A DNA stretch of 64,000 nucleotides from positions 186,001-250,000 of the forward strand of contig JAIWNE010000015.1 in NCBI GenBank assembly GCA_025331445.1, written 5' to 3'. Under the pieces are notes generated by a model. That model was not told where the DNA came from. It saw only the letters and a program-made list of their open reading frames with translations, and searched no databases. Position 1 is the first letter of the stretch, and each line of letters opens with the position of its first letter. This DNA comes from Blakeslea trispora. Its lineage: Eukaryota; Mucoromycota; Mucoromycetes; Mucorales; Choanephoraceae. Shown here piece after piece: positions 1 through 11,694 of this stretch. The translations under genes were made by a program, and so were the position numbers.

Positions 1-229
1 AAAAAGGATAAAGCAGAGACTCATCATTCTTTGCGTTTATTCTTCATAGATTACATAATTTAGAGTTTACATATACTTAAAGCAACCTGAGGCCACACTT
101 AGAGCCCCTCCCTATAGAGAAAATATTCCGAAAATGGTGTACAATAACATAAAGAAAGCATAAGCAACATGTGTAAAAAAGACCATAATTATCCAAGAAC
201 TTTTTTTCCCCCTCTTTTTTCCTGATTAG

Positions 230-1187
230 TCAAAGCTCAAACAAGTCTTGATTAGGCTCGGAAAGACGGTACACAATCTTGCAAAAGCTTTTGGTCACAT
301 TTTGAGTGTTGTTTCTTTAGTTGCACATAATTTAATGAATATACATAAAAAAAAAAAAGATTGCTTACCTGTTGACAAGTTTCATCTAAATCAAAAATCA
401 TGGGTTGATTGGACAATGAATGGAAGACAGGTAACGAAATGTCTTGAACCCAGCTGTTCACATATTGCTGATGAAAGATGAGATCATCAAGAGCTCTCAT
501 GTTCACTGGTCTTTCATGATCCACAAATGGTACTGACATAGATTGAGCTTCGAGCGGACACGTATTTTCCTTTAGCAATTGACTATGATAAGCCCATACA
601 TCAGCAAGGTCATTGTTGATCATTAGAGGATCCACATTACCTGCCACTGTTGTCATAGGCCATCCTTCGTTAAGATTAAACACCGAGCTATTCCGATTCA
701 TGAATGAGGAACACAAGGATGATGGGCCCATGGAGACCTTTTCAGCCAAACAGTTGTGCCATGGTTCATCAAACTTAGTTGACTGGACCATGTGGTCCGA
801 CTTGTCCGAATGCCATGAGCTATCTGTAGACGAAGATTGGGACCGGTTATGGACCATGCTGGTAGCGGAGAGAAGCTCTGGAGAAGACAAATTGGGTTCA
901 TCATCTTGACTCTTGTCACGAGATTTTAATTGTAGTTTAGCTTTTGCTCGTCTGTTTTGGAACCAGACCTGGATACCGCGAGGAGACATAGACAAGTTTT
1001 CAGCCAATATTTGTCTTAATTTTCCATTAGGTTTGGGATTGGTCGCAAATGCCTTTTCGAGTGCCTTGAGTTGACTACGTGAAGTACGTTGACGATGCTT
1101 AATTTCGAAAGGATTGTAGAAATTTAAATTAAATTCGGATGTTTCCACACGCTTGTTTAAATTTGATTTCTCTGTCTGATCTTTCAT
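230..1187 (-). CDS. Homeodomain transcription factor
   Basis: Probable nuclear DNA-binding regulator of 288 aa. The homeodomain lies near the N-terminus, about residues 30-87, with the helix-3 signature WFQNRRAKAK at 75-84. The rest is Ser-rich and unrecognised. I start at the Met at 1187, 30 codons inside a longer open frame, because the upstream residues are a Phe/Leu run translated from a GA-rich leader. Exon 1 is 369-1187; a good donor (CAG|GTAAGC) follows. The last exon is less certain: acceptor TTTGCAAG gives 230-277 (tail ending DLFEL), while acceptor CAAAAG or read-through gives a tail ending PSFRA. Homeodomain family membership is certain from sequence; target genes cannot be inferred. 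Confidence 0.85.
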
Positions 1188-2678
1188 ATTGAATATATTA
1201 TCAAGAAAAAGAAAGAGGGAGAGGGGGGGGATGAATACAAATAAGAAAGAAAGAAAGAAAGAAAAAAAGAACAAGAGAGCTATGGATAGGCTATTTTATA
1301 GAATTTGTCATTTGATTGGGTTGGGGAATGTGGAAAGGGGAACAGAAGAAGGTTAAAAGAAAGAGAGAGAGAGAGAGAGAGAAAGAAGAGAGAGGGAGAA
1401 TTTCAAGAAAGGGAGAAGGTTACATTATATAAAAAAAAGATCTCCCATATTTTTCTTGTCAAACCCTATTGTTTTTCTTTACTTTACTTCATCATTATAC
1501 ACGCTTGAGAACTTGCAACGAAAAAATACCTAGCATACTAAAGCAGTTTGCAAAAGAGAAAGAAAGATTTATGTTCAAGCAATGCTAGAGTTCATCAAAC
1601 GAAGCTGACATCTGACAGGGAATCAACAATGAAAAGAAAACCAACCTCCGCCACCCCAGAGCTTGAGCTCTTTGATCTTTGGCAAATGTCTAGTTCAATG
1701 TCAGACAATAGCTTTTCATTGTTCTTTGTAATTGCTTTATAACCGCTTTGCACCCTGAACATGAGCTAAAATTGGCTAATGAAGCCATATTTTCTTAGGG
1801 AAAAGATCCAGTACAGTAGATACATACCAACATTCTCAAATGGCAACTAGCTTCTTAAATTTGTTTTGAGGCATATGTGCAATAATCCAAAACAAATACC
1901 ATCATGAACATTTCGATTCTTAACTCGTTGTAGTACAAATGGTCATTTTCAATTATTACAATATGCTTACATCTAAAATCAAGTAGTGATGATGTATAAA
2001 TTTAGTTATAAAAGCTAAAATAGTTAGAATAGTCTCATAACTTTCTTTTCTTAGTAATTTTGTTATTTGTTTACAAAGTGATATGTTGTCAAGAACAACA
2101 GTTTGGTCTTGACTCTCAGACATTTTGTCATGTTGATTATTTTTGTAATTTGAAATGTCAAATAAGAAAAAGAGTGAAAAAAAAAAAAGAACTTTCCTTT
2201 GTTGTTGGCACTAAAAGGATAGGATAAAGTATTTCAGTTTATCTAAACGTGGTTTCTTTAGATTGGATTATAGACAGAAAGGTGTTGATACCCTCATGTT
2301 TGACCGTAATGGCATTGGTTAATATGCAAGGCATGTATCATATAAAGCAAGTGAAGGTTTTATATGCTTATGGGTATAATGTTTTAGGAAGTGAACTACA
2401 AACATTCAAAATATCCAAGCATCTAGATGGCATCATGATAGACTCATATTTCATCTTTTTTTTTAGCGCATCAGTCGCATGCTATGTCGCATTCACAAAG
2501 TAGAAACCCATGTTTCAGTTCTTGATTAGAAAGGCCAAGAAAAAAAAAGACATGATAAACAGTGTGTTTCAAATCTGCATAAACTATAGATTTTCATTTT
2601 GATATAGTATAAAAAAAAGAAGGCCAACACATCTTTTTTTTTTAGCTTGCTTTATTCTTCTTTACATATATACTTGAT
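1188..2678. other. Intergenic region, no convincing gene
   Basis: About 1.5 kb between divergent genes (homeodomain on minus, hydrophilin-like on plus). It holds a GA-rich tract immediately upstream of the homeodomain start and A-runs, but the open frames present are short, lack recognisable motifs and have no splice support. Promoters of both neighbours must lie here. Confidence 0.6.
1362..1381. repeat. (GA)n microsatellite
   Basis: Pure GA dinucleotide run in the leader/promoter of the homeodomain gene; flanked by further imperfect GA/GAAA repeats on both sides. Confidence 0.85.
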
Positions 2679-3287
2679 ATGTCTGATAACATTGGCTATA
2701 ACACTCGCAGTCGTGCTGCTGGCAACTATGGTGATGATCAACAATTTTTAGATCAACCTTCTTTACAAGACAATGCAGGTGATTACCAAAATGTCAGTGG
2801 TTTTGGTAATGACACTCAGCAACAAGGTCAAACTTTTGGTGCTACACAAGGAACTGATACAGACTTCTACGGAGGCAACGATAGCACTCAAGGACGCACA
2901 GACGCTGCTTATAACAACGATAACCTTGATTCCAACATTGGTTCTTACGGTGGTGAAGATGTTACTCAAACTAGTTATGGAGGTAACACTGATCTTGGAG
3001 GTAATGCTGGCTACAGACAAACTACTGCTGATGGCTACGGAGGAGGAGTCACCGATACAGCTGGTTTTCAAGACTCTTCTTATGGAAGCAATGATACAAC
3101 TGGCGCCTATGGTACCTCTGACCAATCTCAATTTGGTTCTACCAATATTGATCCACCTTATCAGCAACAAAATGTTGGTGGTACCACTCAATCTGGAACA
3201 CAGCACCAGCAAGGCTTAGGAGGCAAAGTTGAGGGCATGCTTGAAAAACTGGCTGATAAGATCTCTCCTGGTCATGGAAGACAGTAA
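2679..3287 (+). CDS. Low-complexity Gly/Gln/Asp/Tyr-rich protein, hydrophilin-like
   Basis: Single-exon protein of 202 aa starting MSDNIGYNTRSRAAG. It is almost devoid of hydrophobic residues and is built from irregular Tyr-Gly-Gly, Asn-Asp and Thr-Gln repeats (SYGGEDVTQ, GGNTDLGG, SSYGSNDTTGAYG). The last 25 residues are different, forming a short amphipathic stretch (KVEGMLEKLADKISPG). The composition resembles stress-induced hydrophilins such as yeast Ddr48 or small LEA-like proteins, but I cannot establish homology. A CT-rich leader with a TATA-like AT stretch (around 2655-2670) precedes the ATG. Role in desiccation or stress is inference only. The opposite-strand frames over it are shadows of the repeat. 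Confidence 0.7.
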   Translation: MSDNIGYNTRSRAAGNYGDDQQFLDQPSLQDNAGDYQNVSGFGNDTQQQGQTFGATQGTDTDFYGGNDSTQGRTDAAYNNDNLDSNIGSYGGEDVTQTSYGGNTDLGGNAGYRQTTADGYGGGVTDTAGFQDSSYGSNDTTGAYGTSDQSQFGSTNIDPPYQQQNVGGTTQSGTQHQQGLGGKVEGMLEKLADKISPGHGRQ

Positions 3288-5006
3288 ATTGAATTTTCTA
3301 TAATTCAGCAAGTTAAAAAAAAAAAAGGCCCTTTTTTTTGTACAGAATCTCTCTCTTTTTTTTTGTATATAATTCAAGACATGAGTGGTCAATAAACTTG
3401 CATAACCTGTATTGACTTTTTTTTCTTTCTAAAAGAAACCCATGATATTTCTCTGCTATATTTAACGTATGAAAAACGCAAGCTTTGACTTGTGAAACCA
3501 CTCAGAACCAAATAGGACAAGCCCTTGTTGTTTAGGGGGAAAGCTTTAGCTTGTTGAGTAAAATACACAGTGATTGCTTGACAATGAAACCAATTGGCCA
3601 AGAATTTGGTTCATTCGTTAAATGGTTTGCAAAAAAGAAAAAAAGATGAGCAGTGGCAAACAAACTCGCATTTTACACCTTGTTCAAATATTGATTGTTC
3701 ATTTGCTAGAATATCAAAGACTCACCATCGCTCTAAATACATGCATGGGCTAGTCCCAACCCATAAAAAAAAAGCAAGCTTTTTGTAGCTAAATGCCATG
3801 TAAAGTTATATGAAAGCATGATGTCTATACACTATCTCACGTGATCATTTAATACTTGTTTGTTAGGTCAAATTAGGCCATCAAAAAAATAAGGAAAGAA
3901 AGGAATTGGTGACCAGATTATAAAATGACTAACAGTGCGAGAGAAATCACAGCATGTATGTTGTGTTGAATTCAAACCCATGGACTGATTAGACAAGGCT
4001 CATTGAAAGAGAAAAAAAAATAGATGGTGAAGATAGCCAAATACAGCAAGGAAGCAATTCTGAAGATGAAATTCAACCTTTCACTTTTATAGCCTAAAAA
4101 GAAAAAAAAAAATGTTTATGCAAGAATCAAGTCAAAATAGCTTAAATCAAATTAATCTCCGCACACTAAGGCCATTTTTTCTTTTCTACCATTTGTATCT
4201 TTTTGGTAGATTTTTTTCAAATAGACTAAAGAGTTCAAAATTCAGAACATTTCAGTAAACAAAACTGAATCAAAATTAGATGAACAAACAAACACGTATG
4301 AATAAAGCAAAGAACAAAAATTAGTACATTGTGAAAGAATAAAGTCATCTATATACTTGTCATAAAATCTCTAGTGTATCTCATTGAAGACAGGCATGTT
4401 GTCTCCTTTTCAAATCTGCCTAATTCCATTTGACTTTGTTGTCTTTTTTTTTTAATTTGACTTGGTATTTCAATTGCAAAATCCCTGCAAGACCATATCA
4501 CTAACATCTGCAATGAAATCTCTAAAAGACATTTAGATGGATTCACTAAACACTTTGGAAGATTATTTGACTAAAGAAAAAAAAATGACATAATTTTTAT
4601 CTCTATAAATGCAGATGCTTTGTATTTTAAGCTTACTATTGTAGCCAAGGAAGATAATTTTTTTTTAGAAAAAAGATGTTATTATTTTATTATTATTTTC
4701 TTTTTTTTTAAGAGAAATAATAGGATGATAGATGACAAAATACAAACAATAAAAGGGTAGTATTGCATAAGAAAATGAGTACAAAATTGTATTGATCTAA
4801 AGAAAGATAAAGAGGTATCTTGTAAGCATGTATATAGTATGAGGAGAGTTACATAGAAAAAAAAGATAATGTAGAAATAGAGGGGGCGACTATTACATAA
4901 AAGTGAGTGAGTGATTGAGTGAGCGAAGCGATCATAAATAATGGTGTATAAGAGAGAGAGAGAAAAGGAAAGAGAAAGAGCCTCAGAACAACAAGAGGAA
5001 GAAAGA
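3288..5006. other. Intergenic region, no convincing gene
   Basis: About 1.7 kb between the convergent ends of the hydrophilin-like gene and the MYND gene. It is AT-rich with many A(8-10) runs. Short open frames on both strands show no motif or coherent codon use. GA/CT-rich sequence at 4930-4990 borders the MYND stop codon and is probably its 3' UTR. Confidence 0.6.
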
Positions 5007-6497
5007 TTACAATTCCATATGAACACCCATCTCCATTAACATGGCAGTAGTCGTATCGGAAGAGGGATTTCGGTTATCAACCTGTTCATTGTTGCTATGG
5101 TGATGGTGATGATGGTGATGGGTGGCAGTAGAGGCATGATTGCTGCTGCTACTGCTACTACTATTATTGCTGTTGTTATTGACTGAACCTGAATTGGTTG
5201 TGTTACTATTGTTACTCGATGCAGCATTTGTTGTTGCTGTGGCAACATGATGATCATGCGCTACCGTGGCTGTACCCATAGTAGGTAACGAATGAAGAGC
5301 TGTTGCATCTTTTACCATAGAGGACGGTCGTTCAACACACCACCACCGATGGCCATCTTGCCATGCCTTGGACTGACAAGCTTTAGAGCAATATTTGGCT
5401 TTTCGACATCTCCTGCATTTAGCAAACTCTCTAGGCTGTGCTTCCCATTTCCCACAAGACATATTGGCACAACGCCGAATACCGCCTCGATCTTCATCTT
5501 TGCGACATGCATTACGCATAATAACGCCAGCCCAGTATTGTATGGCTCCCGGATGAATTCGATGACAAAACTTCTCTACCACGCTAAACACGTTTTTCTG
5601 ATAAGCTGTATGGAATAAATCGCGAATATGTGGGTATTTAGAGAGGTAGGCAAGTAGTTGAAGACAGAGCAAGACATCTTCTTCGCGATGAAAGATGTTT
5701 TCCATGTCTGCAAAGCTCTTGGATTCTTGTTTTTCTTTATGAATGCGCTTATAACGACGTTGAGATGGATCGATTTTGATATAGGGAAAAGTAGAACGAC
5801 GAAGGGGCTTAGTGAATGAATGTGTTGTAGGTGGAATAGATGATTCTGCATTATGTTGAGAGTGAAGTGGAGATGAATGATGATTTATTGTGCCTGCAAA
5901 CAAATAATTTATTTTCTTGCTCTTTTTTAAACACAATTTAAACTTACCTAATATGCCTTTGGTTGTGTTGGTAGTGTTATTGTTATTATGAGAAGCGTCT
6001 AAATAATCAAATATATTTAAATACAACTGAATTGATTAAAATAATAGGAGGGAGAAGGAGAAAAAAAAAGGACCAAATTTACCTTTCTTGTGTTCTTTTT
6101 TACCATGAACAAGTTCATAAGATTTAGCAAAGTTGCCGAGGATAGTCAATACCAAGGGTATGACTCCAGCATTCACTACTTTTGTTCGAATCTGTTCTGT
6201 ACCCCTAACACCTACATTGACAATAGTCTGGAAAGCCAATGTGTATTTCCATAAAGTCAATCGATTGGTTTTGTTGGAAGTCTGAAGGAGAATGCGAACA
6301 AGTCGCTCCAATCCACCATCCAAACAGAGGATTTCTCTAATACGAGGGGAGGTGGAAGTCAGATAGGCTAGATGAGTAAGAGAGTTGACAAGTGGCAGAG
6401 TAGCTGTGCAATCGAGTGCTCTTCTATCGTAAAGGGAAGAATTGATAGAAACAGCAGCTCTGTTTTGTGCAGGGAAACATAGATTAGGTTCTCTCAT
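5007..6497 (-). CDS. MUB1: MYND zinc-finger protein, Mub1/SamB type
   Basis: Protein of 450 aa from three exons (6083-6497, 5948-5998, 5007-5893). The N-terminal 140 residues (MREPNLCFPAQNRAAVSIN...) are an armadillo-like region typical of Mub1/SamB. A MYND zinc finger follows at about 294-340, with the ordered Cys/His set CANMSC, CRRCRKAKYC, CSKAC, and HRWWC. The C-terminus is low complexity: Asn/Ser runs, a run of eight His, then ending GVHMEL. In budding yeast Mub1 pairs with the E3 Ubr2 to destroy the proteasome transcription factor Rpn4; in Aspergillus SamB affects hyphal morphogenesis. Neighbours Ubp6, Rmd5 and Tom1 are also ubiquitin-system genes. The 54-nt second intron has no stop and keeps frame, so it could be retained. 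Confidence 0.88.
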
Positions 6498-8267
6498 GAC
6501 TTGAATAAAAAAAAAAGATGAGTGTTATCAGATATACAAAAAAGAAAGAGATGAGTTTAGATGGCGTAGATTAGAAGATGAGTTTATAAAGAAAAAAAAA
6601 AGGAAAACGAGAGAATAATAAAACAAGAGAAAAGAAACAAGTAGATATTATTTTCTCTCTGTTTCTCTAGTAATAATAATTAATAATAAGAGAAAAAAAA
6701 AGAGAGAGAGAAAGAAGGAACGTTTCGCTCGTTTGCACCACTTAGAAATCAGCTGCGGGAAATAAATACAGAAACCCCTTCTCCCTCTTTTTTTTCTTCT
6801 CCCATTTCTCCCCTCGATCTCTCTCTTTGACCGGCTTCTGTCTCTCAATAACGATGACGCTCCTCATTTATTGAGACTTGCAGTCTTTGCTTTCTCCTTT
6901 TTTTTTTGCGTTTCTTTTCTCTCAGCTTGTCATCCTTATTGTTTTTTTTTTGTCTGCTATCTCGATTATTTTGTAAAATTTACGCCCATTTTCGGTATCA
7001 GATTACACAGACAAAAAAAGAAAGTCATTTGAACGAATTAGATTTCTCCATCTCTGCTTATACTTGAGACTTATTCCTTTCCAATTAGACTAATTCTTGT
7101 TCTTCAGTGCCTTTTTCGCTCTCTCTCTTTATTTTGTGTGTGTCATTTTCCATTTCTATTTGTCATATTTCCTTATTTTTTCATATGCTGTACCTAAAAG
7201 AGTTTAATAAGTCAGAAAGTATCACATCAATAAGCGTTAATGGAATTATTTAAAGAATAGACTTGGATTTCGTTTTCTTGTCTGTACCAATAAACAGCTC
7301 ACTTTTGAGTTTCATGAAGAGTCAGCAGTGTATAAAAGAACATGGGATAGTTGCTGAAACAGATATGAGTTTCTTACTTTACAGCCATGTATTTATAGAT
7401 GGGTCTGGTTTTTCATAGTGGCAGGTGGAAGAAAACTGTAGCTGTTTTCTCATTCAATTGTAGGTGGCTATTATTAGCCTATATGCAGTCTGTGAACATT
7501 AGCATTTGAAACTCTCAACTTAAAGAAGCTTGTAAAGGGAAAAGCCTCAAGAAAAGACCAAGTAAATCACCTCAGATACGTTATCTGCACTTCTTGTATG
7601 ACACCCTTGCCCAACTTTTAGATGTATATCAAGGACTCACTTAGCTAGCTTGGACGACGCACCCAATTCACAAACGAGCTGATCTTGCCCCCCCCCCTTT
7701 TTTTATATACCCGGACAACCCTCTCTATCAGCACCCTTCACGATTCCTTACCAATTTCATTTATTTTCCTTTCATTCTCCTCATGCCTACAAAAGAGCTG
7801 TTACTAGATGAAATCCTGCGAGTATGGGATGATAACATCTTTATGATCCTCAACACTCTAGTTCATCACTGCCCAGCAAGGTATGGAGGCACTAGCATGA
7901 AGAAGGGCTTACAATTGTGTATTTGTAGGCGGTTTTGATGCTTCTGTCATTTCTGACGGAATCTTGCTCAGAAAGAGACAAAAGAAACCCCCCATGTTTC
8001 AACAAAGGCCAAACAAAGTAAGAGCATTTGAATAGCTGACTTCTTTGGTGTTAAAGTAAATACTTACAATAGTAAATCGGAACACCAAAAATATATAGCA
8101 TTTTATGCGCCACACCCCTTATGTCATTTTCAATCTCCAGAGTAACTTGTCAATTGAGCCAATCATTTTCTTATGAATTAACAAACCGCTATCAACGCGC
8201 GTCCCCCCTCCTTTCTTTCTCGCTTTAATTCCTTCTTTCTTTTTCTTTCAAATCTATCATACAAGAT
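6498..8267. promoter_or_regulatory. Divergent intergenic region between MUB1 and UBP6
   Basis: About 1.8 kb. The MUB1 side (6500-7200) is CT/GA-rich and poly-T-rich, fitting a long leader. A 10-C run at 7688-7697 is followed by TTTATATA at 7702-7709, a good TATA candidate about 75 bp upstream of a short ORF at 7783. A second CT-rich leader (8205-8250) sits immediately before the UBP6 ATG. Confidence 0.5.
7783..7938 (+). CDS. Possible small orphan ORF with TATA box and candidate intron
   Basis: ATG at 7783 begins a 51-codon frame (MPTKELLLDEILRVWDDNIF...). It has a TATA-like box about 75 bp upstream and a pyrimidine-rich leader, the same layout as real genes in the window. A plausible 50-nt intron (AAG|GTATGG ... 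CTTAC ... TTTGTAG|G, about 7881-7928) would shorten the product to about 35 aa. Another frame of the downstream segment (7930-8030) reads as a well-behaved peptide but does not join in phase. It may be a small gene, a frameshifted relic, or a transcribed leader; I do not recognise it. Confidence 0.3.
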   Translation: MPTKELLLDEILRVWDDNIFMILNTLVHHCPARYGGTSMKKGLQLCICRRF

Positions 8268-10207
8268 ATGCCTAAAATCAACGTTACTGTCAAGTGGAAC
8301 GGAAAGAAGTTTGACAACTTGGAGTTGGGTAAGACACCTTTTACCTGAAGAGACTCTGTTAAACTAACACTATGTTACAATAGACACTGATGAATCTCCT
8401 GAACTCTTCAAGACTCAAATCTACTCACAAACAGGTGTCCCTCCTGAACGTCAAAAGATCATGGTGAAGGGTGGTATTCTAAAGGTAAGTGACTGTATAT
8501 TCTAATGATAGCTAGTATCCTTACACTTTTTCTTTTTCTTTAAAACAAAAAGGATACAACCGATTTAAACAAGTTAGGCTTAAAAGAAGTAAGAGAGAAT
8601 AGAACGATGGTTCATAGAATGATTTGATGGACTGACAGAGTATGTAATGGGGATGAATAGGGTCATAGTTTTATGATGATGGGTACTGCAGGTGAACTTC
8701 CTAAGCCTCCACCTAAACCAGTTCAATTCCTTGAAGACATGACAGACTCTCAAGTAGCTGAAGTAGTAAGTGAATCATTCAAACATGACTGTCTTTCTTG
8801 CTTGCTTACAATAAGTATCAGTTGGACATTCCTCCCGGTTTAGAAAACCTGGGCAATACTTGTTATATGGTAAGCGATATATGTATATATGAAAGCGAGT
8901 GAGTGAGAGACTGAATTCAACATGGTCATAGAATGCTACTTTACAATGTATGCGTGCCATGCCAGAACTTCAAACCTCTTTACAAGAGTATCAAGGCGGT
9001 TTAAACGGTGTTGATAACAGAGGCAATTTAGTAGCCAGTCTTCGTGATCTCTATACCAATCTAAACAAGGCTGCCGATGGATTTCCTCCTCTTGTCTTTT
9101 GGCAGGTAAGAAGAAAAAAAAAGATTTAAAAAGAACACAAATGAATTGATATGTACATTAGATGTTGCGTCAATCTTTTCCTCAATTCTCTCAAACAGGT
9201 CAAGGCGGTATTCCCATGCAACAAGATGCCGAAGAATGTTGGAGTGAACTTGTATCTGTCTTGAAGGCTAAATTACCTAAAGATGAACATGAAAAGAACT
9301 TTATTGAACGTTACATGACAGGTGAATTACAGACAGAGTAAGGTGAACAGACAAAGAAAAGCCTATTGTTTTTTACTAATCTACCTCTAAATAAGAACAT
9401 TATGTGAAGAAGCACCTGAAGAAGATAAAGTAGTGACAAAAGACAGTTTCACTAAATTGAGTTGTCATATCTCCATCAGTAAGTTCATGCACTTTTCACA
9501 AGAAAAAAAAGAAGTGAACCAATGACTTATGCCAAAGTCTAGATATCAACTATATGATCAATGGTATTTTGGAATCTTTGAATGAAGAATTGGAAAAGAA
9601 TTCACCTACATTGAACCGTACAGCCAAATACAAGCGTGCCTCTCGTGTCACTCGCCTTCCTCAATACCTGCCTATTCAATTCGTTCGATTCTTCTGGAAA
9701 CCTCAAGAACAAGTCAAGGCCAAGATTCTGCGTAAAGTCAAATTTCCCCTTGAATTTGATGCTACCGAACTCTGTACACCTGAACTACAAAACAAATTCA
9801 GTAAAGCCAAATTGAAGTTGAAGCAAGTGGCTGATCAAAAGGTAGCCAAGGAGAGAGAAGAGAAGCGTCGTAAGATGAACAATGATACTTCTACTCCTAT
9901 GGAAACAAATACACAAGAAGAAGAAGAAAAGGTGGATTGGAAAGATCATTTAGATCCTGAATTGATCCAAGATATAGGCTGTAATCCTACAGGCCAATAT
10001 GAATTAGCTGCTGTCTTGACCCATGTGGGTCGTTCTGCTGATTCAGGTCACTATATTGCTTGGGTCAAGAAGGCAGACAATGAATGGCACAAATTCGATG
10101 ATGATAAAGTCTCTATCCTTCAAGATGCCGATATTGAGCGCCTGGATGGTGGTGGTGATTGGCACACTGCCTATATTGTACTGTACAGAGCTAAAAAGTT
10201 AAATTAA
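8268..10207 (+). CDS. UBP6: Ubiquitin carboxyl-terminal hydrolase Ubp6/USP14
   Basis: Proteasome-associated deubiquitinase of 484 aa. Nine exons: 8268-8328, 8384-8484, 8553-8588, 8661-8765, 8816-8869, 8932-9105, 9162-9337, 9396-9478, 9543-10207. Residues 1-75 form the N-terminal ubiquitin-like domain that docks on the proteasome. The USP domain begins with the Cys box GLENLGNTCYMNATLQC (Cys117, split by an intron after CYM) and ends with the His box RSADSGHYIAWVKK (His433). Length and Ubl-USP order match Ubp6/USP14 rather than other USPs. It trims ubiquitin from substrates on the 26S proteasome. Its stop lies 25 bp from the stop of convergent RMD5, so 3' UTRs probably overlap. Total coding length is an exact multiple of three. 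Confidence 0.95.
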
Positions 10208-10232
10208 ATCTGATGTGTAATTTTATTTCCTT

Positions 10233-11694
10233 TCAAAAATAAACTTGAACAGCTTGATCAATAGAAGATTCAGTAGGACAATAAGGACATTTAAAACGAG
10301 AAGCGGCCCGGCTACTTCGAGAGAGCCGAGTTAAACTTTCTTTACAGATCACATGACCACAGGGCATCATCATGGGTGGATTGGTGTCTGTTGCCTGTTC
10401 TTTTGAGACAGGACAGGCAAAGACGGAATGATACCGAAGTTCTTCACTAAGCGGAATCTCGACAGGCAATTCATTTTGAGCACTCCATTCGGTCTTTTTA
10501 CTTGACATGATGGTATATAATTTCATAATGATAGGCAAAGCAGTGATACCTACATAGACACTACCAATCGCACATATATGGTTACAAGCTCAAGTAGGAA
10601 ACATTCTTTTTTTTTCTCTCTCTTTTTACCTTGTATATAATGGACTTTGAGCACTCATTTTTAAAAGTGAACAGAAATCATGTTGAAATTCTTGTTTGAT
10701 GCTGGTCCAATTTTGGGGTGAACAGAGATCGGCATAACGCGATGTGGATAGATTCTGACTGAATAGAGTAGCAGTCATCAACCGTTTGATTTCTACAACA
10801 TCATCAGTCTCTCCTCCCCTCTCCTCTTTTCTAACTCATAAACAAGTTGTGGTTATTGACTTGCCTGTAAAATGTCTATCCCTATAAGCATGGAAATGCT
10901 GTTGTCCATAAAGAACAGCAGTAATAGGATCTGTAGAAAGCAAGAGCTGAATGAATCGCATACGATGTAAATTGAATCCCAAACTACTGGACAATGCCGT
11001 CAATTCCTCTTGATGTACTTTGGTCCACCTATCATTATATCATGTCAGTCTGATGTTTTTCTTTTTGCAAAATACAAAACTGACTCAATAGCAGGCTCAA
11101 GGTCTTGTGCATGTTCCATCTTGTCAAGGATGATATACATTTGTTCAAACTCATTCTTTAGCTGTTCTACTGTGTCTCGTAATGGATCGTTTAGAGGAAT
11201 ATCAGACTCATTCATGAATTCATCGCATAAATCAAACTGCCCTTGTCGAATAAAGTGAAGGGCAAGTGCTCTGTACAATACATCTTGTTTGCCTGCAAAT
11301 GCTTCTGGATGATAAATGACAGAAATGTCTTGTTTGAATTTCTAAGTCCATAATAAGTAAAAAAAATAAATTTCCTCTTATCAATCATCTTACTCTATCT
11401 ATCTCTTTGCTCAGTTTAGACAAGGCGCTTTGAAATTCCTTTTGTGGCTTTTGAAACGAAAGTTGCTTCGATTGTTCTTGTATCTGTAAAAAGCTTTGGT
11501 GGGGACTGTAATCTGAAATAAAGATATTAAGAAGAAAGGAGGGGATTATCTTGTTTTTTTTTTCTACCTTGACTTAGCTCTTGTTTCTTATTTTCTAGTA
11601 TCTGTCTGAAAGAAGCCAATTTATTTAGCACTGTTTCTTGCATAACAGATTGCTTTTTTTGCATATCTTGGCAAGAGTTAAGAATACCATTCAT
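10233..11694 (-). CDS. RMD5: GID/CTLH E3 ligase RING subunit Rmd5 (Gid2)
   Basis: Protein of 385 aa from six exons (11568-11694, 11394-11512, 11085-11341, 10865-11028, 10630-10792, 10233-10560). The N-terminus is helical and Gln/Lys-rich. The middle carries the LisH/CTLH region ([22 protein letters not shown]). The C-terminus carries the degenerate RING of this family: [31 protein letters not shown]. In yeast it forms the catalytic RING pair of the GID ligase that degrades gluconeogenic enzymes. The intron between exons 4 and 5 has a GC donor (ACAG|GCAAGT), and the one before uses GTCAGT; both are required to keep frame. Divergent from TOM1, convergent with UBP6. Confidence 0.93.

Noticed and set aside
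252..1274. Longer N-terminus of the homeodomain protein starting at 1274
   Set aside because: The added 29 residues are Phe/Leu runs translated from a GA/CT-rich leader; the Met at 1187 fits better.
2249..2503. 84-residue plus-strand open frame
   Set aside because: No motif, no leader or splice context, ends in a hydrophobic run from T-rich DNA; treated as chance.
2763..3219. Two long overlapping frames inside the hydrophilin-like gene (both strands)
   Set aside because: Shadows of a repetitive low-complexity coding sequence; compositions (Val/Ile/Ser- or Leu/Met-rich) are artefacts.
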